Of a stretch of 6,520 bases of DNA, positions 1 through 5,143 are shown in pieces. The stretch covers positions 1 to 6,520 of the forward strand of contig JACXTO010000079.1 of assembly GCA_016919565.1 (NCBI GenBank). The letters are read 5' to 3'. The stretch's first letter is position 1. Each line of letters starts with the position of its first letter. The notes under the pieces are model-generated. The model had not been told where the DNA came from, searched no databases, and was given only the letters and a program-made list of their open reading frames with translations. Position numbers and translations under genes: made by a program. Origin of the DNA: Methanomassiliicoccaceae archaeon. GTDB taxonomy: Archaea > Thermoplasmatota > Thermoplasmata > Methanomassiliicoccales > UBA472.

Positions 1-169
1 AAACCTGATCTTCAGGACTCTTCATTTCCTGGGCGAAGGCAAGGCTCTGGGCGCCGTCGTCCTGAACATCGATCCGATCTTCGTCGATACATCGAGGGCG
101 AAGTCGAGCTACGTGGACTCCATCGCCCTGGCCTCGGCATTGGTGGGCAGCGCGAGGAAGTCCCAGTGA
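1..169 (+). CDS. 3' end of an unrecognised protein gene
   Basis: An open frame enters from the left edge (first full codon at position 2) and stops at TGA 167-169, giving 55 C-terminal residues. The end reads as a hydrophobic beta-strand-like stretch ([11 protein letters not shown]), then a helix-like segment ([14 protein letters not shown]), and a basic tail ending SARKSQ. The 'VVLNIDP' stretch faintly recalls the core strand of archaeal P-loop/RecA-like or DUF835-type domains, but 55 residues are too few to assign a family. Codon choice and G+C match the neighbours, so it is probably the true end of a gene. It is about 100 nt from queD, with a promoter-like element in between, so it is probably a separate transcription unit. 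Confidence 0.55.
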   Translation, partial: NLIFRTLHFLGEGKALGAVVLNIDPIFVDTSRAKSSYVDSIALASALVGSARKSQ

Positions 170-230
170 CTCCATACATTCCGGATCAGCGTCGATTGCC
201 ACCCCAAGACCGAGCTGTCGTCGAGCATTG

Positions 231-244
231 GAAAAAACTATTAG
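231..244 (+). promoter_or_regulatory. Putative BRE/TATA promoter for queDCE
   Basis: A short A+T island in G+C-rich surroundings reads GAAAAAACTATTAG, resembling a purine-rich BRE followed by an archaeal TATA box. Its TATA-like centre (about 240) is 26-27 nt upstream of ATG 267, the usual distance to the transcription start. That would make the queD mRNA leaderless or nearly so, and would explain why no Shine-Dalgarno precedes that ATG. This is inference from spacing and composition only. Confidence 0.4.
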
Positions 245-266
245 TGGCGATGATGTGCCTCGTAAG

Positions 267-740
267 ATGAGGCTAGAGATCGACGGCCGCGATGCCGGCA
301 TCAAGTTCTCGGCGTGCCATTTCATTCCAGGGCATGACAAGTGCGGACGGCTGCACGGTCATGCTTACATCATCCGGTTGGTGCTCCACGGTGAGAAGGG
401 GGAGCGGAGCATGATAATGGACTTCGTGCCGCTGAAGCAGACCCTGCGCGAGATCGCCGGGGAGTTCGACCACCGCGTGCTGATACCTGGCAACTGCAAG
501 CACATGGAGCTGTCGATAGGTGAGGAGGTCGTTATCAAGGCGCAAGGGAAGCGCTACGTATTCCCGCCCGAGGACGTCGTCGTCATCGATGCCGAGGAAT
601 CGAGCGCCGAGGAGCTCGCCCAGGTCATTCTCCAAATGGTGCTGGAACGGATACCGATGCCTTCGAACGTGAAGGGCATCGAGATCGGCGTGGACGAAGA
701 GCTCGGGCAAAGCGCCTGGGTATCGAAGCAGCTGGGATGA
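267..740 (+). CDS. queD: 6-carboxytetrahydropterin synthase QueD
   Basis: QueD belongs to the 6-pyruvoyltetrahydropterin synthase family. It converts 7,8-dihydroneopterin triphosphate to 6-carboxy-5,6,7,8-tetrahydropterin in the cytosol, the first dedicated step toward preQ0. From ATG 267 the protein is 157 residues. The family core SACHFIPGHDKCGRLHGH spans residues 15-32 and carries the three zinc histidines (H18, H30, H32) and the likely catalytic Cys26. IMDF (50-53) and FDHR (67-70) are also family motifs, and the acidic pair near E144-E145 matches the pterin-anchoring glutamate. An in-frame TTG at 228 would add 13 residues (a 170-aa protein) and GTG 255 would add 4. ATG 267 is preferred because the longer leader overlaps a TATA-like island and family proteins begin close to this point. 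It is first in an operon with queC, 4 nt downstream. The family call is firm; the exact start is less so. Confidence 0.9.
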   Translation: MRLEIDGRDAGIKFSACHFIPGHDKCGRLHGHAYIIRLVLHGEKGERSMIMDFVPLKQTLREIAGEFDHRVLIPGNCKHMELSIGEEVVIKAQGKRYVFPPEDVVVIDAEESSAEELAQVILQMVLERIPMPSNVKGIEIGVDEELGQSAWVSKQLG

Positions 741-744
741 TGCA

Positions 745-1431
745 ATGAAGAAGGCGGTCGTCCTGCTCTCCGGCGGATTGGACTCGACGGTGACGTTAGC
801 TCGTGCAATATCCGAACGCCGCGAGGTGATACCTGTCAGCTTCCGCTACGGCCAAAGGCACTCGCGCGAACTAGAGGCTGCGAAAGCGGTCGTCAAGCAT
901 TTTCATCTCAAGAACCACGTGATCGTCGATCTGGACCTGAGCGCGTTCCGCAAGAGCGCACTAACATCGAAGGAGGTTAAGGTGCCCAAGCACCAAGACG
1001 TAACAGAGATAAGGGAAGGCATCCCAGTCACCTACGTTCCAGCGCGCAACATCATCTTCCTGAGCATCGCCGCCGGGATTGCGGAGACAGAAGGGGCCGA
1101 GGAGATATTCATCGGCGCCAATTCCATAGACTATTCGGGATATCCAGATTGCAGGCCGGATTTCTTCGATGCTTTCGAGGAGGCCTTGAGGAAGGGGACC
1201 AAGGCAGGCATCGAAGGAAGGCCGGTCAAGATAATGCATCCGATTCTTCGCATGACCAAGGCGGAGATCGTCCGCCTGGGGAAGGAGCTCGGCGCCCCTC
1301 TGCACCTGACCTGGTCCTGCTATGAGGGCGGGGCAAAGGCTTGCGGGAAGTGTGATTCGTGCCTCCTGCGACTCAAGGGCTTCCAGGAAGCAGGATTGAA
1401 GGACGAGATCGAGTACGAGGTGTCCCGATGA
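745..1431 (+). CDS. queC: 7-cyano-7-deazaguanine (preQ0) synthase QueC
   Basis: QueC is an ATP-dependent enzyme that converts 7-carboxy-7-deazaguanine and ammonia to preQ0. In Archaea preQ0 is inserted into tRNA by the archaeosine tRNA-guanine transglycosylase and then turned into archaeosine. The 228-residue length is normal for the family. The N-terminal PP-loop SGGLDS (residues 9-14) binds ATP. SFRYGQRH and the segment YVPARNIIFLSIAAGIAE are typical QueC core. The C-terminal zinc site is complete: C192, C200, C203 and C206 in SCYEGGAKACGKCDSC. It is a stand-alone QueC, not the GAT-QueC fusion seen in some archaea. It starts 4 nt after queD and its stop overlaps the queE start (ATGA, 1428-1431), so the three genes are probably cotranscribed and translationally coupled. 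Confidence 0.95.
   Translation: MKKAVVLLSGGLDSTVTLARAISERREVIPVSFRYGQRHSRELEAAKAVVKHFHLKNHVIVDLDLSAFRKSALTSKEVKVPKHQDVTEIREGIPVTYVPARNIIFLSIAAGIAETEGAEEIFIGANSIDYSGYPDCRPDFFDAFEEALRKGTKAGIEGRPVKIMHPILRMTKAEIVRLGKELGAPLHLTWSCYEGGAKACGKCDSCLLRLKGFQEAGLKDEIEYEVSR
1417..1422 (+). promoter_or_regulatory. Shine-Dalgarno of queE inside queC
   Basis: GAGGTG lies 5 nt before ATG 1428 and matches the archaeal anti-Shine-Dalgarno. It fixes the queE start at 1428 rather than at the in-frame upstream ATG at 1359, which would add 23 non-family residues lying within queC. Confidence 0.7.
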
Positions 1432-2057
1432 GGATAAGCGAGATATTCCGATCGCTGCAAGGGGAGGGGGTGCTGATCGGCACGCCGACGGTCTTCATCC
1501 GCACCGTAGGCTGCAATCTGGATTGCTCCTGGTGCGATACCGGATACGCTCGCGAGGGCGGCGAGGAGCTCTCCGTCGAGCAGATCATGATCGAGCTGGA
1601 GAAGCAGAAGGCGCAATTCGTCTGCCTGACCGGCGGCGAGCCTCTGATGCAGAAGGACGCGATCAAGCTCCTGGACAAGCTGGTGGACAAGGGCTACCAC
1701 GTGACGCTAGAGACGAACGGTTCGATGCCGCTGGAGGACGTCCCGTGCTCCGAGAACATGCTGATAAGCATGGACATAAAGTGCCCCTCGTCCGGGATGG
1801 AGGAGCGGATGCTCATGTCGAACATCGAGCTGCTGTCGCCGGCAGACCAGCTAAAGTTCATCGTGGCCGACATCGACGACCTCAGGTACGCCGAAGGCAT
1901 ACTCGACAGCTACGAGGTCCGGTCGAACGTGGTCTTCACGCCAGTAGGAGGGATGGAGCTCGAGCCAGTTGCCCGCTTCGTGCTGTCCAGGGGGATCAAT
2001 GCCAGGGTCCTGCCGCAGCTCCACAAGCTGATTTGGGGTGACCGAAAGGGCGTTTAG
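1428..2057 (+). CDS. queE: 7-carboxy-7-deazaguanine synthase QueE (radical SAM)
   Basis: QueE is a radical S-adenosylmethionine enzyme. It contracts the ring of 6-carboxytetrahydropterin to 7-carboxy-7-deazaguanine, the step between QueD and QueC. The protein is 209 residues, a usual compact QueE size. The N-terminal FRSLQGEG (7-14) is the substrate/SAM motif of this family. The [4Fe-4S] ligands form a canonical CX3CX2C: C29, C33 and C36, followed by D37-T38. TGGEP (68-72) is the SAM-binding GGE motif, LETNG marks the next SAM-contacting strand, and SMDIKCPSSG is another QueE hallmark. The start is set by the GAGGTG Shine-Dalgarno and the 4-nt overlap with queC. It is the last gene of the operon, with a weak hairpin 14 nt after its stop. 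The initial GTP cyclohydrolase step is not encoded in this window. Confidence 0.94.
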   Translation: MRISEIFRSLQGEGVLIGTPTVFIRTVGCNLDCSWCDTGYAREGGEELSVEQIMIELEKQKAQFVCLTGGEPLMQKDAIKLLDKLVDKGYHVTLETNGSMPLEDVPCSENMLISMDIKCPSSGMEERMLMSNIELLSPADQLKFIVADIDDLRYAEGILDSYEVRSNVVFTPVGGMELEPVARFVLSRGINARVLPQLHKLIWGDRKGV

Positions 2058-2070
2058 AAAACAGCCTTCG

Positions 2071-2087
2071 AGCAGGATTTTCCTGTT
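2071..2087 (+). terminator. Weak hairpin after queE, possible terminator
   Basis: AGCAGGA-TTT-TCCTGTT can form a 7-bp stem (one G-T pair) around a 3-nt loop, 14 nt past the queE stop. A short TTTT lies in the loop and 3' arm, but no clear T-tract follows. The position suits the end of the queDCE transcript; the strength as a terminator is doubtful. Confidence 0.28.
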
Positions 2088-2102
2088 GGCCTCGCGCTTG
2101 TC

Positions 2103-2118
2103 AAGGTTTAGCAACCTT
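2103..2118 (+). repeat. Short inverted repeat AAGGTT-TAGC-AACCTT
   Basis: A perfect 6-bp inverted repeat with a 4-nt spacer sits directly upstream of the TATA-like AAATAT at 2120. It could be a second part of the queE terminator or a repressor/activator half-site pair beside the leu promoter. It may also be chance. No known operator is recognised in it. Confidence 0.25.
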
Positions 2119-2119
2119 C

Positions 2120-2125
2120 AAATAT
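2120..2125 (+). promoter_or_regulatory. Candidate TATA box of the leu operon
   Basis: AAATAT is the most TATA-like hexamer upstream of the leader ORF. The usual archaeal spacing of about 26 nt predicts transcription starting near 2148. This would leave a roughly 15-nt untranslated leader carrying the GAGG site before the leader ORF. ATTATG (2133-2139 region) and CATAAA (2169-2174) are weaker alternatives. If the last were the true box, the leader peptide would not be transcribed as proposed. Confidence 0.35.
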
Positions 2126-2151
2126 CGCCAATCATTATGCCGGAACATCCT

Positions 2152-2155
2152 GAGG
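2152..2155 (+). promoter_or_regulatory. Ribosome-binding site of the leader ORF
   Basis: GAGG ends 8 nt before ATG 2164. It is the only Shine-Dalgarno-like core close to the leader peptide start and has normal spacing, so the ORF is plausibly translated. Confidence 0.4.
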
Positions 2156-2159
2156 CCCA

Positions 2160-2221
2160 AGCAATGAGCATAAACGTTCTTGATTGGAACTTGATTTTGC
2201 GTCTGCTCTAATCTCATTGCT
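2160..2221 (+). repeat. 9-bp inverted repeat enclosing the leader ORF
   Basis: AGCAATGAG (2160-2168) is exactly complementary to CTCATTGCT (2213-2221). In RNA this makes a 9-bp stem closing a 44-nt loop. The 5' arm contains the leader ORF start codon (ATG 2164) and the 3' arm begins 2 nt after its stop codon. A ribosome translating the ORF must open this stem. A smaller hairpin, GTTC (2176-2179) with GAAC (2187-2190), can form inside. This resembles the 1:2 pairing of bacterial attenuators; folding was judged by eye only. Confidence 0.5.
2164..2211 (+). CDS. Putative leucine-rich leader peptide of the leu operon
   Basis: This is a 15-codon ORF encoding MSINVLDWNLILRLL, ending in TAA 2209-2211, 65 nt upstream of leuA. 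Five codons are Leu (CTT, TTG, TTG, CTG, CTC), two Ile and one Val, so 8 of 15 are branched-chain residues. A GAGG site precedes it at normal spacing, and a hairpin with a T-rich tail lies between it and leuA. Bacterial leu and ilv operons use such peptides: scarcity of charged tRNA-Leu stalls the ribosome on the Leu codons and prevents termination before the structural genes. The composition and placement are seen; the function is inferred by analogy. Leu codons are common and such an ORF could arise by chance, so moderate confidence is right. Confidence 0.5.
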   Translation: MSINVLDWNLILRLL

Positions 2222-2232
2222 CGAGAGCCGGA

Positions 2233-2263
2233 GGAAAAGGCGCGTTTTGCGCCGTTTGTTTCC
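2233..2263 (+). terminator. Putative attenuator hairpin before leuA
   Basis: GGCGC (2239-2243) and GCGCC (2249-2253) form a perfect 5-bp GC stem around GTTTT. A lower stem, GGAAA (2233-2237) with TTTCC (2259-2263), can extend it across an asymmetric internal loop. The tract TTTGTTT (2255-2261) follows the upper stem, and TTTT lies in its loop. Archaeal RNA polymerase terminates on T-rich tracts, so this could be a conditional terminator. It ends just before the leuA Shine-Dalgarno, so it could instead affect leuA translation. Confidence 0.42.
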
Positions 2264-2272
2264 AAGGTGATC
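2264..2272 (+). promoter_or_regulatory. Strong Shine-Dalgarno of leuA
   Basis: AAGGTGATC contains GGTGATC, fully complementary to the usual 16S rRNA 3' end, and ends 4 nt before ATG 2277. It settles the leuA start at 2277 against internal in-frame ATGs such as 2343. Confidence 0.75.
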
Positions 2273-2276
2273 TTGA

Positions 2277-3878
2277 ATGTCAACAAAGACCGAAAGGGAA
2301 AGGCCCGAACGCGCGGGGATATACACCAGCCACTTCAACTCCATGGTGAGCCTGGACTCTCTGCCGGAGAGGGTCGAGATATTCGACACCACTCTCCGCG
2401 ACGGAGAGCAGACCCCAGGGATAGCGCTGTCCTGCGAGGACAAGATGCGCATCGCCGAGGCGCTGAGCGATCTCGGCGTTGACGTCATCGAGGCTGGCTT
2501 CCCAGTGATTTCAGTGGGGGAGAGGGCGGCCATCAAGCGGATCGTCGCCCTGGGGCTGAAGCCGCGCATCTGCGGGCTGGCCCGATGCCGCAAAGAAGAC
2601 ATCGACGCGGCGATCGACTGCGGCCTGGATTACGTTCACACCTTCATCGCCACATCCAAGATACACATGGAGCACAAGCTGAAGATGACGCCCGAGCAGG
2701 TGAAGGCCAAGGCGGTGGAATCGGTCGAATACGCCAAGTCGCACGGCCTTACGGTCGAGTTCTCCTGCGAGGACGCCACCCGCACCGAGCTGCCATTCCT
2801 GAAGGAGATGCACCTGGCCGTCCAAGCAGCCAAGGTCGACAAGATAAACATGCCCGATACCGTGGGGACGATGTCCCCGCCGGCCATGGAGTACCTGGTA
2901 AAGGAGGTCATGCCGGTGACAAAGGTCCCGCTGAGCCTGCATTGCCACGACGACTTCGGCCTGGCAGTGGCCAACTCGTTCGCGGGGGTGCGCTACGGGG
3001 CACGGCAGGTCCATGTCTGCGTGAACGGGCTGGGGGAGCGGGCGGGCAACGCCGCACTGGAAGAGGTCATCCTGGGCCTGATGGCGTTCTACGGTACGCG
3101 CACCAACGTGGACAGCCGCAAGATCGGCTACGTCTCCAAACTGGTGTCGAGACTAACCCGCATTCCCATACCCGATAACAAGGCGGTCGTGGGGAACAAC
3201 GCGTTCGCGCACGAATCTGGCATCCACGTCCACGGCGTCCTGAAGGAGCCGAGCACCTACGAGGCGTTCAGTCCCGAGCTGATCGGGATGCAGCGCTCCA
3301 TCATCATGGGGAAGCATACCGGGGCGCACTCGATGAGGCAGAAGCTGATGGAATACGGCGTCGACCTGACCGATGAGCAGGTCGCGAGGCTGCTGGAGCA
3401 GATCAAGAAGCTGGCGGACAGCGGCAAGCATGTCGACGACGCCGAGCTGGTCGCGCTCGCCTACCACCTGATCGGGCAGGCCGAGGAGCGGAAGAGGATG
3501 ATAAATCTCACTGAGTTCGCCGTGTTCACCGGGGTAAACATCACGCCTACGGCGGTGGTCGCCCTGGACATCGATGGCGAGATAAGGAAGGGATCGCAGA
3601 TGGGCATCGGGCCCGTCGACGCCGCCCTGAACGCCATCCGCTCGGTCCTGAAGGACAAGGTCTCCCTGGAGGAATACCGTCTCAGCGCCATCACCGGCGG
3701 GAGCGACGCCCTCTGCGAAGTGAGCGTCAAGGTCCGGATGGACGGGGACGGGAAGGTGGTGTCGGTGGGTAAGAGCGTCGGCTCGGACATAGTCAACACG
3801 TCCGTCGACGCCACCATCGAGGCGATCGACCGGCTGTACAAAAGGAAGAAGAATTCTGACAAGGAGTGTTCCAAATGA
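2277..3878 (+). CDS. leuA: 2-isopropylmalate synthase LeuA
   Basis: LeuA condenses 2-oxoisovalerate with acetyl-CoA to 2-isopropylmalate, the committed step of leucine synthesis. The 533-residue protein has the DRE-TIM barrel motif DTTLRDGEQTPG (37-48, with R41 and metal ligand D42). It also has HTFIATS, metal-binding H222 and H224 in LHCHDDFG, NGLGERAGN (250-258) and AHESGIH with H312-E313 in the communication subdomain. The C-terminal third carries the LeuA allosteric domain: IGPVDAA and GSDIVNTS are its signatures, so leucine feedback inhibition is expected. EAGFP and HTFIATS resemble archaeal LeuA more than citramalate synthase CimA. CimA and homocitrate synthase are the alternatives, but the regulatory domain and the leuCDB neighbours favour LeuA. 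About 32 residues precede the barrel, longer than in many archaeal homologues. Its stop overlaps the leuC start (ATGA). Confidence 0.88.
   Translation: MSTKTERERPERAGIYTSHFNSMVSLDSLPERVEIFDTTLRDGEQTPGIALSCEDKMRIAEALSDLGVDVIEAGFPVISVGERAAIKRIVALGLKPRICGLARCRKEDIDAAIDCGLDYVHTFIATSKIHMEHKLKMTPEQVKAKAVESVEYAKSHGLTVEFSCEDATRTELPFLKEMHLAVQAAKVDKINMPDTVGTMSPPAMEYLVKEVMPVTKVPLSLHCHDDFGLAVANSFAGVRYGARQVHVCVNGLGERAGNAALEEVILGLMAFYGTRTNVDSRKIGYVSKLVSRLTRIPIPDNKAVVGNNAFAHESGIHVHGVLKEPSTYEAFSPELIGMQRSIIMGKHTGAHSMRQKLMEYGVDLTDEQVARLLEQIKKLADSGKHVDDAELVALAYHLIGQAEERKRMINLTEFAVFTGVNITPTAVVALDIDGEIRKGSQMGIGPVDAALNAIRSVLKDKVSLEEYRLSAITGGSDALCEVSVKVRMDGDGKVVSVGKSVGSDIVNTSVDATIEAIDRLYKRKKNSDKECSK
3861..3866 (+). 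promoter_or_regulatory. Shine-Dalgarno of leuC
   Basis: AAGGAG lies within the end of leuA, 8 nt before ATG 3875. It favours ATG 3875 over the in-frame GTG at 3866, which overlaps the site itself and would add only MFQ. Confidence 0.7.
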
Positions 3879-5143
3879 AGAAGACCGGTGCCAAGACCAT
3901 CTCCGAGAGGATACTGTCGAACAAGTCCAAACTGGATGCTTATGCGGGGGACATAGTGGAGGCGGAGGTGGACTACGTCATGGTGAATGATGTCACCGCG
4001 CCCCTGGCATTCAAGGAGTTCGAGGCGCTCGGCCTTAGCGAGATCCACCGGGACAAGATCGTCCTCGTTCCGGACCACTTCGTCCCGAACAAGGACATCG
4101 CCTCGGCGGAGCAGGCGGCGGAGATGCGGCGCTTCGCTAAGCGCTGGAAGATCGACAACTACTACGAGGTCGGCAGGGGCGGCGTATGTCACCAGGTGAT
4201 GGTGGACGAGGGCTTCGCGGCGCCCGGTCGCCTGATCATCGGTGCGGACTCGCACACCTGCACCTACGGGGCGCTCAACGCATTCTCGACCGGGGTCGGC
4301 AGCTCGGAAGCGGCAGCGGTGTTCGCTGAGGGCAAGCTCTGGTTCAAAGTGCCCGAATCGATCAAGGTCCGGCTGGAGGGTGCGATGCGCAAGTACGTCT
4401 CCGGCAAGGACCTCATCATCAAGCTCATCACGGACATCGGGGTCGATGGAGCCAACTACCGGACGCTGGAGTTCGGCGGAAAGGGCCTGGCCAATTTCCC
4501 TGTCTCGGACCGGCTGACGGTATCCAACATGGCGATCGAGGCTGGCGGGAAGGCAGGGATCTTCCCGGCGGACTCGGAGACGCTGCACTTCGTGCGCAAG
4601 TTCGCCAAGGGCAAGTGGGAGAAGGTGGACCCGGACCCGGACGCCAGCTACCTGGACGAGCGCGAGTATTCGCTCAGCGACCTGGTGCCGATGGTGGCGA
4701 TGCCGCACCTGCCAGGGAACGGCAGGCCGGTGAGCGAGGTGGACGTGGAGATAGACCAGGCGTTCCTGGGCTCGTGCACGAACGGTCGAATAGAGGATTT
4801 GCGCATCTCCGCCGAGATAATCAAGGGCAAGAAGGTGGCGCCGAGCGTCAGGATGATCGTCGTGCCGGCCAGCAGCCTGATCTATCGACTGGCGGACGAG
4901 GAAGGGTTATTGGGCATATTCGCTAAGGCGGGGGCGTTCGTCTCCGGACCGACCTGCGCAGCCTGCCTCGGAGGGCATATGGGAGTGCTGGCGAAGGGCG
5001 AGAGATGCGTCTCGACGACCAACCGCAACTTCATCGGGCGCATGGGTCACAAGGACTCGGAGGTCTACCTCGCCAGCCCGGCGGTTGTCACGGCGAGCGC
5101 GATCGAAGGCAGGATCGTCGCTCCAAAGGGGGCGGGCGCATGA
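3875..5143 (+). CDS. leuC: 3-isopropylmalate dehydratase large subunit LeuC
   Basis: LeuC is the large subunit of isopropylmalate isomerase. With LeuD it isomerises 2-isopropylmalate to 3-isopropylmalate. It belongs to the aconitase superfamily and is 422 residues, the size of the archaeal two-subunit type. IIGADSHTCTYGALNAF is the active-site DSH region. The [4Fe-4S] ligands are C301 in GSCTNGR and C361 and C364 in GPTCAACLGGHMG. STTNRNFIGRMG is the conserved C-terminal substrate loop. Many relatives have CGPC or CGxC where this protein has CAAC; the cysteines themselves are kept. The archaeal family also includes homoaconitase and citramalate isomerase large subunits. Context with leuA, leuD and leuB favours the leucine pathway, though promiscuity is possible. 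It overlaps leuA by 4 nt upstream and leuD by 4 nt downstream. Confidence 0.9.
   Translation: MKKTGAKTISERILSNKSKLDAYAGDIVEAEVDYVMVNDVTAPLAFKEFEALGLSEIHRDKIVLVPDHFVPNKDIASAEQAAEMRRFAKRWKIDNYYEVGRGGVCHQVMVDEGFAAPGRLIIGADSHTCTYGALNAFSTGVGSSEAAAVFAEGKLWFKVPESIKVRLEGAMRKYVSGKDLIIKLITDIGVDGANYRTLEFGGKGLANFPVSDRLTVSNMAIEAGGKAGIFPADSETLHFVRKFAKGKWEKVDPDPDASYLDEREYSLSDLVPMVAMPHLPGNGRPVSEVDVEIDQAFLGSCTNGRIEDLRISAEIIKGKKVAPSVRMIVVPASSLIYRLADEEGLLGIFAKAGAFVSGPTCAACLGGHMGVLAKGERCVSTTNRNFIGRMGHKDSEVYLASPAVVTASAIEGRIVAPKGAGA

Noticed and set aside
1359..1427. Upstream in-frame ATG extending queE by 23 residues
   Set aside because: The extra residues are translated from queC's zinc-site region in another frame and are unlike QueE. 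A good Shine-Dalgarno and an ATGA overlap support 1428.
1523..2041. 172-codon + strand frame overlapping queE
   Set aside because: It is the out-of-frame translation of queE, rich in Arg, Gly, Ala and Asp, with no motif and no ribosome-binding site of its own.
2128..2187. 7-bp complementarity CCAATCA (2128-2134) with TGATTGG (2181-2187)
   Set aside because: It is short, widely spaced, has no extension on either side, and its 5' arm probably lies upstream of the transcription start.
2179..2196. Direct repeat CTTGATT...CTTGATT with an 11-bp period, looking like a repressor operator
   Set aside because: It falls inside the leader ORF, where it encodes parts of VLDWNLI. It overlaps no convincing promoter core, and 7-bp repeats at one helical turn can arise by chance. 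The leader-peptide reading explains the segment better.
3461..4708. A 415-codon open frame on the - strand opposite leuA and leuC
   Set aside because: It lies antisense to two well-supported genes. Its translation is low-complexity Arg/Leu/His/Val text with no recognisable motif, as expected from the antisense frame of G+C-rich coding DNA.
5005..5139. 45-residue upstream extension of leuD
   Set aside because: It lies in leuC's conserved C-terminal coding region in another frame. LeuD family proteins begin at the GKVWKFGD segment just after ATG 5140.
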